Positions 7,260 to 15,700 of a DNA stretch of 64,000 nt are shown here, piece by piece. Made by a program: the position numbers and the translations under genes. The stretch's first letter is position 1, and every line of letters starts with the position of its first letter. The stretch lies in NCBI RefSeq assembly GCF_003610785.1, contig NZ_RAQQ01000015.1, positions 1-64,000 on the forward strand, in the 5' to 3' direction. The notes beneath the pieces were generated by a model that saw nothing but the letters and a program-made list of their open reading frames with translations, was not told the origin of the DNA and did not search any database. The stretch is from Micromonospora globbae. Lineage in GTDB: Bacteria; Actinomycetota; Actinomycetes; Mycobacteriales; Micromonosporaceae.

Positions 7260-10200
7260 ATGAACGGTTATCGACCCCCTGGTCGACTACGCAGATCGAT
7301 CGCAGCCCTCGGAACGGCCGCCCTCGTGTGGCTGACCGCGCAGGTGGTGGCGGTGCCGGCGAGCGCGCGGCCGGTCGACACCGAACGACCGGCCGCCGCC
7401 GCGGCGTCGCAGCCCCGCCAACTGCAGGCCCAGGTGCTGACCTGGACCGCCGGCAACGACTTCATGGCCTACCGCTCCGCACCGACCACCGCGGTCGCCG
7501 GACCGGCCACGCTCGTCTTCGAGAACAGCGCCGCCACCGGCAACACGACCGGGATGCAGCACACCCTGACCTTCGACACGACCAACCCGGCGTACAACAC
7601 CGACGTCGACGTGAACATCCTGGCCGACCCGACGGACGCCAACGGTGGCCGGTGGACGGTCGACGTGGTGCTCTCACCGGGCACGTACCGCTACTTCTGC
7701 GCGATCCCCGGCCACGGGAGCATGACGGGCCTCCTCGTCGTCAGCGGTGGCAGCTCGGACACCACGCCGCCGACGGTGACCGCCGCCGTGAGCGGCGAGC
7801 GCGACGACAACGGCGCGTACGTCGGTGCCGCCACGGTGACGCTGTCGGCCACCGACGAGGGCTCCGGTGTCGGCCGGGTCGAGTACTCGCTCGACGGCGG
7901 CCCCTACGGCACCTACTCGGCGCCGGTCACCGTGAACCAGCCGGGCCAGCACACCCTGACGTACCGGGCCACCGACAACGCGGGGAACACCTCGTCGCCG
8001 CAGTCGGTGTCGTTCACCGTGGTCGAGGCGCCGCCGACGGACACGACCCCGCCGACCGTGACGGCCGCCGTGACGGGTGAGCGGAACGACGACGGGGCGT
8101 ACGTGGGGTCGGCGACCGTGACGTTGTCGGCCACGGACACCGAGTCGGGTGTGGACCGGGTGGAGTACTCGCTCGACGGGGCCGCGTACGCGACCTACTC
8201 CGCCCCGGTCACGGTCAACCGGCCGGGCCAGCACACGGTCAGCTACCGGGCGACCGACAAGGCCGGCAACACCTCGTCGCCGCAGTCGGTGTCGTTCACC
8301 GTGGTCGAGCCGCCGCCGACGGACACGACCCCGCCGACCGTGACGGCCGCCGTGACCGGTGAGCGCGACGACAACGGCGCGTACGTCGGGTCGGCGACCG
8401 TGACGCTGTCCGCCACGGACACCGAGTCGGGCGTGGACCGGGTCGAGTACTCGCTCGACGGCGGCGTCTACGCCACCTACACCGCGCCGGTGGCCGTGAA
8501 CCAGCCGGGCCAGCACACCCTGACGTACCGGGCCACGGACAAGGCCGGCAACACGTCGTCGCCGCAGTCGGTGTCGTTCACCGTGGTCGACCTGCCGCCG
8601 ACGGACACCACCCCGCCGACCGTCACCGCCGGGGTGACCGGCGAGCGCGACGACAACGGCGCGTACGTCGGGTCGGCGACCGTGACGCTGTCCGCCACGG
8701 ACACCGAGTCGGGCGTGGACCGGGTCGAGTACTCGCTCGACGGCGGTGCCTACGCCACCTACACCGCCCCCGTGACGGTGAACCAGGTGGGCCAGCACAC
8801 GGTGAGCTACCGGGCCACCGACAAGGCTGGCAACACCTCGACGCCGCGGTCGGTGTCGTTCACCGTCGTGGCGCCGCCGGTCCGTGACACCACGCCGCCG
8901 ACGGCGACCGCCAACGTCACCGGCCAGCGCGACGACAACGGGGCGTACGTCGGCTCGGCGACCGTGACGCTGTCGGCCACCGACACGGAGTCGGGCGTCG
9001 ACCGGGTCGAGTACTCGCTCGACGGCGGTGCCTACGCCACCTACACCGCCCCGGTGACCGTCAACCAGGTCGGCCAGCACACGGTGAGCTACCGGGCCAC
9101 CGACAAGGCCGGGAACACGTCGACGCCGCAGTCGGTGTCGTTCACCGTCGTCGACCCGCCGGCGCCGGACACCACGCCGCCCACCGCCACGGCCAGCGTC
9201 ACCGGCCAGCAGGACGAGACGGGCGCCTACGTCGGCAGCGCCACCGTCACCCTCGCCGCCGCGGACGCCGGCTCCGGCGTCGACCGGATCGAGTACTCGC
9301 TCGACGGCGCGGCGTACACCCGGTACTCGGTGCCGGTCACGGTCGACCGGCCGGGCGCGCACACGCTCAGCTACCGGGCCACCGACCGGGCCGGCAACAC
9401 CTCGGGCACCGCGTCGGTCACCTTCACGGTCGTCGCGAGCGGCCCCCGCGCCTGCCCGGTGCCCGACACCCGGCCGACCGTCTGGTTCGGCACGGTGGAC
9501 AGCGGCGTGCCCAACCGGGAGATCGCGGACGGCTGCACGATCAACAACGCCATCCAGGACGAGAAGGAGTGGCGTAACCACGGCCAGTTCCTGAAGCACG
9601 TCAACGAGGTCACCGAGCACCTGCACCACCTGGGCGTGATCGACCACGCCGAGCACGGCCGCCTCGTCAGCGCCGCCGCCCGTTCCGGTGTCGGCAAGCC
9701 GGACGGCAGGAACGGCTACACGGCCCTGCTCGACTCGTCGCCGGCCTCGTTCAAGAAGTGGGAGCACGTCGGGGCGGGCGGCTTCACCCGCAACGCCGAC
9801 GGGTCGATCACCAGCCGGGCGGTTCCCGGTCTCGGCATGCTCTGGCTTCCCACCGCCGAGTACGGCGACTTCTCGCTCAAGCTGCAGTGGCGCGACGACG
9901 CACCCGGTGACGGCCGCGCCAACAGCGGCGTCTTCGTCCGGTTCCCGACCGTGCACGGACACCCCGACGAGCCCCGGCCGGAGTGGGTGGCCATCAAGTA
10001 CGGCCACGAGCTGCAGATCTTCGACCGTCCCGACGGCGACCAGTACAAGAGCGGGTCGGTGTACGGCTTCGACCGCGTGGACCTGGCGGGCGCCGGGGTG
10101 ACCCCGAAGGGCACCTGGAACGACTACGAGATCCGCGTGGTGGGGCAGCACTACTCGATCTTCCGCAACGGCGAACTGGTCAACGAGTACGTGAACTCCC

Positions 10201-10379
10201 CCGAGGCCGTGTTCAGCCCGCCCCGTGCGGACGATCCCGGCGGCGCGGGCCGCCAGCACGCCCGCGGCCACATCGGCCTGCAGAACCACGGCACCGGCGA
10301 CGTCATCAGCTTCCGCAACGTCCGGATCGCGCCCCTGACGGCGTGCTGCCCGGGCGGGACGTCCGCCGCCTGCTGCTGA
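7260..10379 (+). CDS. Secreted cupredoxin / six Ig-like repeats / DUF1080 (3-keto-glycoside-type) protein
   Basis: Exported protein of 1039 residues; the ATG at 7260 follows GGGAGAGAGG. Order: signal peptide (about 1-38); a blue-copper domain (about 55-160) with all type-1 ligands visible, H101 (QHT), C147 (YFC), H152 (PGHG) and M155; six tandem Ig-like repeats of exactly 94 residues each (about 167-730), each starting DTTPPT and containing SGVDRVEYSLDG; a conserved linker starting at the CPVPDTRPTV motif (about 732-820); and a DUF1080 / 3-keto-disaccharide-hydrolase-like beta-sandwich (about 825-1030). The last 13 residues contain four cysteines in two CC pairs. It is first of a co-directional block with a Tat-exported isomerase (22-base gap) and a multicopper oxidase. 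DUF1080 enzymes act on 3-keto sugars in characterised cases; activity here is inferred. Confidence 0.85.
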   Translation: MNGYRPPGRLRRSIAALGTAALVWLTAQVVAVPASARPVDTERPAAAAASQPRQLQAQVLTWTAGNDFMAYRSAPTTAVAGPATLVFENSAATGNTTGMQHTLTFDTTNPAYNTDVDVNILADPTDANGGRWTVDVVLSPGTYRYFCAIPGHGSMTGLLVVSGGSSDTTPPTVTAAVSGERDDNGAYVGAATVTLSATDEGSGVGRVEYSLDGGPYGTYSAPVTVNQPGQHTLTYRATDNAGNTSSPQSVSFTVVEAPPTDTTPPTVTAAVTGERNDDGAYVGSATVTLSATDTESGVDRVEYSLDGAAYATYSAPVTVNRPGQHTVSYRATDKAGNTSSPQSVSFTVVEPPPTDTTPPTVTAAVTGERDDNGAYVGSATVTLSATDTESGVDRVEYSLDGGVYATYTAPVAVNQPGQHTLTYRATDKAGNTSSPQSVSFTVVDLPPTDTTPPTVTAGVTGERDDNGAYVGSATVTLSATDTESGVDRVEYSLDGGAYATYTAPVTVNQVGQHTVSYRATDKAGNTSTPRSVSFTVVAPPVRDTTPPTATANVTGQRDDNGAYVGSATVTLSATDTESGVDRVEYSLDGGAYATYTAPVTVNQVGQHTVSYRATDKAGNTSTPQSVSFTVVDPPAPDTTPPTATASVTGQQDETGAYVGSATVTLAAADAGSGVDRIEYSLDGAAYTRYSVPVTVDRPGAHTLSYRATDRAGNTSGTASVTFTVVASGPRACPVPDTRPTVWFGTVDSGVPNREIADGCTINNAIQDEKEWRNHGQFLKHVNEVTEHLHHLGVIDHAEHGRLVSAAARSGVGKPDGRNGYTALLDSSPASFKKWEHVGAGGFTRNADGSITSRAVPGLGMLWLPTAEYGDFSLKLQWRDDAPGDGRANSGVFVRFPTVHGHPDEPRPEWVAIKYGHELQIFDRPDGDQYKSGSVYGFDRVDLAGAGVTPKGTWNDYEIRVVGQHYSIFRNGELVNEYVNSPEAVFSPPRADDPGGAGRQHARGHIGLQNHGTGDVISFRNVRIAPLTACCPGGTSAACC
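7758..9449 (+). repeat. Six tandem 282-base coding repeats
   Basis: Repeat units start at 7758, 8040, 8322, 8604, 8886 and 9168, an exact 282-base (94-codon) period. Units 2-5 are nearly identical even at the base level; units 1 and 6 are more diverged. Each encodes one Ig-like domain of the protein at 7260. The pattern indicates recent unequal crossing-over or conversion, so repeat number may vary between strains or be misassembled from short reads. Confidence 0.95.
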
Positions 10380-10401
10380 CCCAGGAGAGGAAACGACCAC
10401 C

Positions 10402-11367
10402 ATGGCGAAGAACAGGATCGACCGGCGGGCGCTGCTGCGCGGCCTCGCCGGAACCACCGTCGCCGTCAGCGCGGCGAGTCTCGCCGGCGCCCTGCCGGCG
10501 ACCGCGGCGGGCGAGTCGAACGGCCGCCTGATCCCGCGCGGCCACATGGGCATCCAGCTCTACAGCGTCCGGGACAAGATCGCCGAGCTCGGCTTCGCGG
10601 TCGTCTTCGAGGAGCTGTCCCGCATCGGCTACCGGGAGGTCGAGTTCGCCGGCTACACCCAGGGCAACGTCGGCCCCATCACCCCGCAGCAGATCCGGCA
10701 GCTGCTCGACGACAACGGCCTGAAGGCCGCCGGCAGCCACCGGGGCCTTCAGGACTTCCGCACCAACCTCGAATGGGAGCTGGACGTCGCCGAGATCCTC
10801 GGCATGCCCGCCATCGGCACCGCGCAGGCTCCCACGGGCAACCGCACCATCGACGGCTACAAGGCCGCCGCCGCCGAGTTCAACGAGTGGGGCGCCGCGG
10901 CCGCCGCCCGCGGGATCAAGCTCTACCAGCACAACCACACGATCGAGTTCAGCTTCGCGACGGACCGGCCGGACGTCCGGCTGTACGACCTGTTCCTGGA
11001 GCTGACCGATCCCCGGTACGTGTTCATGGAGCTGGACATCCTGTGGGCGTACGGCGGGGCGCGCAAGTACCCCGGATTCCGTCCGGTCGACTACGTGAAG
11101 GCCCACCCGCACCGCTTCCCGCTGTTCCACGTCAAGGACGGCGTACCCCTGCCCGACCCGCAGCAGGGCAACTCCTACCTCGACGTGGAGTTCGGCGCCG
11201 GGGTGATCCCGTTCGCCGAGTTCTTCACCGAACTCGACGGCGGCGGTCGCTTCACCTACCTGTGGGAGCAGGACACCGCGCCGAACGTCCAGCCCAATCC
11301 GCCCGGCTCGCTGGGCGCCGCGGAGCGCAGCTACCAGCGCATGGTCGACCTGCGGGGTGAGCGGTGA
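10402..11367 (+). CDS. Tat-exported sugar phosphate isomerase/epimerase-like TIM barrel
   Basis: Protein of 321 residues in the xylose-isomerase-like / AP-endonuclease-2 TIM-barrel family. The ATG at 10402 follows AGGAGAGG. The N-terminus carries a twin-arginine signal (RRALLRGLAG, then a hydrophobic stretch and an ALPATAA cleavage region), so a folded, probably metal-loaded enzyme is exported. Candidate metal ligands lie in YQHNHTIEF, MELDILW, FHVKDG and YLWEQD. It starts 22 bases after the DUF1080 gene and its stop overlaps the multicopper oxidase start, so the three are one operon. Secreted relatives act on 3-keto-glycoside intermediates in other bacteria; the same role is inferred here and the substrate is unknown. 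Confidence 0.85.
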   Translation: MAKNRIDRRALLRGLAGTTVAVSAASLAGALPATAAGESNGRLIPRGHMGIQLYSVRDKIAELGFAVVFEELSRIGYREVEFAGYTQGNVGPITPQQIRQLLDDNGLKAAGSHRGLQDFRTNLEWELDVAEILGMPAIGTAQAPTGNRTIDGYKAAAAEFNEWGAAAAARGIKLYQHNHTIEFSFATDRPDVRLYDLFLELTDPRYVFMELDILWAYGGARKYPGFRPVDYVKAHPHRFPLFHVKDGVPLPDPQQGNSYLDVEFGAGVIPFAEFFTELDGGGRFTYLWEQDTAPNVQPNPPGSLGAAERSYQRMVDLRGER

Positions 11368-12578
11368 GCGGCTGGCGGCTCGTCGAGGACGACCCGGCGG
11401 GCGGAAACGCCGCGAGCGGGCCGGCGGCCGACGTCCCGGCGGCCGGCGCGCACACCGACCCGCCGCACCGGCGCCGGACGGGCGGTCGCCGGCTGATGGT
11501 GGTGATGGCCACCGTCCTGCTGACGCTGGTCGGCGCCGGTGGCTTCGCCGCCGCCCGCACCGGGGCCTTCTTCGCGGAGCGGCCCGACGGCTGCACCAAG
11601 CCGGACCGGACCCTGCAGCTGTACGCCGTCGAGCTGCCCAAGGACGGCACGCAGACCCGGCTCGGCTACGGCCTCACCCCGCAGACGGCCTCCTACCCGG
11701 GCCCGACGATGGAGATGACCGAGGGCGAGTGCCTCGCCATCACGCTGCACAACCTGGTGCCCGCCGCCACGCTGGAGCGGCTGCGTACCAACCCGGCGCA
11801 CCCGCTGGGCGTGTCGCTGCACGTGCACGGTGTCAAGTACACGCAGCTCTCCGACGGCACCGTGCAGAGCGGCTCGTTCGTCCCGCCCGGCGAGTCGCGC
11901 ACCTACACCTGGTACGCCGCGCCGCGCAACAAGAAGACCGGCGCGCCCGGCACCGCCGGCTACTGGTGGTACCACGACCACGTGGTGGGTGGCCCCCACG
12001 GCACCCAGGGCCTCGGCGCGGGCCTCTTCGGCGGGCTGGTGGTCCGCCGACCCGGTGACCCGAAGCCGGACCGCACCTACACGGTGGTCTTCGGCGACCT
12101 GCAGAGCATCAACCTGCGGCGCGGGGCGGCCGCCGACACCTGCGACGCGCAGAACCCCCAGCCGGGACCGACCTGCCTGGTCGCCCGCAAGGGGGAGCGG
12201 GTGGAGTTCATCGTGGTCGGCATCGGCAACGACATGCACACCTTCCACCTGCACGGCCACGCGTGGGTGGACAACCGCACCGGGGTGATGCCGAACGGGG
12301 AGGCGTTCGCCGACACCGTCAACGTCATCGACAACAAGCCCCTCGGGCCGGGCGACTCGTTCGGCGTCACGGTGACCGCCGGCGACTCGGTCGGGCCCGG
12401 CCACTGGATGCTGCACTGCCACATGCAGTTCCACTCCGACGGTGGCATGTCGACGATGCTGCACGTCCTGGACGAGAACGGGAACATGCCGCCCGGCCAC
12501 GACGCGCACACCCACGCCGCCGCCCCCGCCGCGGCCGGCGCGACCACCGGCGCCGCCGGTGCGCACCAGCACAACTGA
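11364..12578 (+). CDS. Membrane-anchored or exported multicopper oxidase
   Basis: Multicopper oxidase of 404 residues; the GTG at 11364 overlaps the previous stop as GTGA. A short cytoplasmic N-terminus precedes a hydrophobic segment (about residues 45-65), acting as signal or anchor. All four copper motifs are present: H153/H155 (HVHG), H204/H206 (WYHDH), H295/H297/H299 (HLHGH) and H351-C352-H353 with H357 and M362 (HCHMQFHSDGGM). These give a type-1 site with Met axial ligand and a trinuclear cluster reducing O2 to water. The length suggests a two-domain enzyme. The tail is Ala- and His-rich. It could reoxidise a copper or redox partner of the neighbouring sugar-oxidising proteins; a laccase-like phenol oxidase is the alternative. 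Confidence 0.9.
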   Translation: MSGWRLVEDDPAGGNAASGPAADVPAAGAHTDPPHRRRTGGRRLMVVMATVLLTLVGAGGFAAARTGAFFAERPDGCTKPDRTLQLYAVELPKDGTQTRLGYGLTPQTASYPGPTMEMTEGECLAITLHNLVPAATLERLRTNPAHPLGVSLHVHGVKYTQLSDGTVQSGSFVPPGESRTYTWYAAPRNKKTGAPGTAGYWWYHDHVVGGPHGTQGLGAGLFGGLVVRRPGDPKPDRTYTVVFGDLQSINLRRGAAADTCDAQNPQPGPTCLVARKGERVEFIVVGIGNDMHTFHLHGHAWVDNRTGVMPNGEAFADTVNVIDNKPLGPGDSFGVTVTAGDSVGPGHWMLHCHMQFHSDGGMSTMLHVLDENGNMPPGHDAHTHAAAPAAAGATTGAAGAHQHN

Positions 12579-12611
12579 CCACCAGCCGCCACCGCACCTC
12601 TGACCCAGGGT

Positions 12612-12650
12612 CCGTGGCTGCTGGTCCGCAAGCCGGAGCAGCAGCCACGG
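12612..12650 (+). terminator. Hairpin after the multicopper oxidase gene
   Basis: A perfect 12-base-pair stem (12612-12623 with 12639-12650) and a 15-base loop begin 34 bases after the stop. It suggests that the gene at 12783, which has its own strong ribosome site, is at least partly transcribed separately. No promoter could be fixed in the remaining 130 bases. Confidence 0.6.
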
Positions 12651-12782
12651 CCGGGACCCCGTGGTCCCCAGCCACCCCGCCCGTCCGCCGCAACGTCTCC
12701 CACCCACACCCCGTACGGGCGGCCGACCGATCCGGTGCGCCGCCCCGGTAACCGCATGTACCTCTACTGAGGAGGAGTCGAG

Positions 12783-15700
12783 ATGGCTCACAGACGCCAT
12801 TTCCGGTTGTCCCGATGGGTCGGACGACCGCCACGGTCCGACTCGCCCGTCGCGCCGCCACCCGCCCGTCGGCGGGCGCTGCGGCGGGCCGGGGCCCTCG
12901 CGTCGAGCGCCGCGCTGGCCCTCGGCGTGCTGGGACTGCCCACCCAGCCGGTCGGCGCCGCGCCCGTGCAGGCGGCCGCCGCCGAGGCCGCGGCGGCGGT
13001 GAAGGTCCTGGTGTTCCACGGCCCGGCCGACAAGCAGGACGACCCGGTCACCCGGGCCGTCGACGCGATCCGCGGCATCGGCGCGGAGCACGGCTTCGCC
13101 GTCGACGCCTCCAGCGATCCCGGCGTTTTCACGTTCGGCAACCTGTCCCGCTACCGGGGCGTGGTGTTCCTCTCCGCCAACGGGGTGACGCTCGACGACG
13201 CGCAGGAGGCCGCGTTCCAGGCGTACATCAAGGGCGGCGGCGGGTTCCTCGGCGTGCACGACGCGGCCCGCGCCCAACCCAGCTCCGCCTGGTTCACCGG
13301 TCTCATCGGCACCCGGCCGGCGGCCAGCCTGCCGAACGCCGAGAAGCCCGTCTCGGCCAGGGCGAGCGCCGAGAACCCGCCGAACGAGACCGCCGCGAAG
13401 GCGATCGACGGGTCCACCGGCACCAAGTGGCTGACCTTCAACCCGACGGGCTGGCTGGCCGTGCAGCTGGCGAAGCCCGTCGTCGTGAGCCGCTACGCCC
13501 TGACCTCGGCGAACGACTTCCCGGGCCGGGACCCGAAGAACTGGACGTTGCAGGGCTCCGAGGACGGCAACACCTGGACCGACCTGGACACCCGCACCAA
13601 CGAGACGTTCCCGCAGCGGTTCCAGACCAAGCAGTACAGCTTCACCAACACCAAGGCCTACCAGCACTACCGGCTCAACGTGACGGCCAACAGCGGTGAG
13701 CCGCTCGTGCAGCTCGCCGAGTTGTGGCTCATCGGCCCGGACGCCGGACCGGCCCCGGACACCACCGTGCAGGAGGCCGTGGTCGACTTCACCGACCGCC
13801 AGCACCCGGCGAACAAGGGCCTGCCGCTGACCACCAAGCGGGCCGACCAGTGGATCAACTGGGACCCGAGCCCGGTCGGCCGGGTGCACACGGTGGCCCA
13901 GGTCGAGGAGGGCACCTACAACCCGGGCCTGAGCGGGAACGGCGCGTTCCACCCGGTCTCGTGGTGCCAGGACTACGAGGGTGGCCGCTCGTTCTACACC
14001 GGCATGGGCCGCACGGAGGCGAGCTGGACCAGCGACCGGCAGTTCCGCAGCCACCTCGTCGGCGCGATCCAGTGGACCACCGGCATGGTGCGCGGCGACT
14101 GCCAGGCGACCATCGGGTCGAACTACCGCATCGAGCGGCTCACCGCCACCAACCAGTCGGGCCAGCTCGACCAGATCGGCGAGCCGCACGGCCTGACCAT
14201 CGCCCCCGACGGCAAGGTCTTCTACATCGGCAAGGCCGCGTGCGCGACCGGCCCGATCTCCAGCTGGGACAACCCGAACGTGGGCCTCGGCTGCGGCACC
14301 ATCCACCAGTGGGACCCGAAGACCAAGCAGGTCAAGCTGCTCACCACCCTCGCGGTGATGGGCAACCGGGGCAGCGGCAGCGAACTGGTCAAGAACGAGG
14401 AGGGCCTGGTCGGCATCACCCTCGACCCCAAGTTCGCGGAGAACGGCTGGATCTACGTGTACTGGATGCCGCACGAGTCGATCGACCGGGACCGGCGCAT
14501 CGGCAAGCGGACGGTGTCGCGGTTCACGTACGACGCCGCGCGGCAGACCATCGACCAGGGCACCCGCAAGGACCTGCTGAGCTGGGACACCCAGATCCAC
14601 AGCTGCTGCCACGCCGGTGGCGGGATGACCTTCGACGAGTCCGGCAACCTCTACATCGGCACCGGTGACAGCAACTCCTCCGGCGGCTCGGACGGCTACT
14701 CGGGCAACAACTGGACGCAGGAGTACAAGGGCGTCTCGTTCCAGGACGCGCGGCGCACCGCCGGCAACACCAACGACCTGAACGGCAAGATCCTGCGCAT
14801 CCACCCGGAGCCCGACGGCACCTACACGATCCCGCAGGGCAACCTCTTCACCGGCAAGGAGGAGGGCGGCGGCAAGACCCGCCCGGAGATCTACGTGATG
14901 GGCGTGCGCAACATCGCGCGCATCGCGTGGGACCCGGTCAACGACTGGCTGACCGCCGCGTGGGTCGGCCCGGACGCCGGGGGCCCGAACCCCGAGCTGG
15001 GTCCGGCCAAGTACGAGACGGCCACGATCATCACCTCCGCCGGCAACCAGGGCTGGCCGTACTGCATGGGCAACCGGCAGCCGTACCGCGACCGCAGCAA
15101 CACCGACGCGAGCGTGCTCACCGGCTGGTACGACTGCGACAACCTGCGCAACGAGTCCCCGCGCAACACCGGCCTGGTGAACATCCCGCCGGCCCGGGAC
15201 AACATGATCTGGTACTCGCCGCAGGGCGGTGGACCCGTCTACCCGAAGCGCACCGACGGGAGTGGCCTGCCGACGTACAAGCTCGGCGACGAGACCTTCA
15301 CCCAGCCGTACCTGAAGGGCGGCGGGCAGGCCGTCATGGACGGCCCGACGTACCAGCGGGAGAACGTCGACGTCGACAGCGGTGTGGCCTGGCCGGAGTA
15401 CTGGGACAACAAGTGGTTCATCGGTGACCAGTCGAACGCCAACAACCGGATCGCGGTCACCGTCGACCCGAGCAAGGTCCCGACCGCGGGGCCGCCGGCC
15501 TTCGCCGAGGACCTGCGCAGCATCATCCGCCCGGGCAGCGGCGCCAACCAGCTCCAGTCCTGGATGGACGCCAAGTTCGGCCCGGACGGTGCTCTCTACA
15601 TGCTCGACTACGCCGGCGGGTTCTTCAGCCTGCACCCCAACCAGAAGCTGATCCGGATCACCTACCACGGTGGCCCGGCGACGCCGAACCCGAGCCACGC

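Noticed and set aside
7758..9449. Periodic repeats as a CRISPR array
   Set aside because: The repeats are 282 bases long, contiguous, in frame and encode Ig-like domains; there are no spacers or cas genes.
7674..10553. Long antisense open frame across the six repeats
   Set aside because: Low-complexity translation without domains; it only reflects codon bias of the sense gene.
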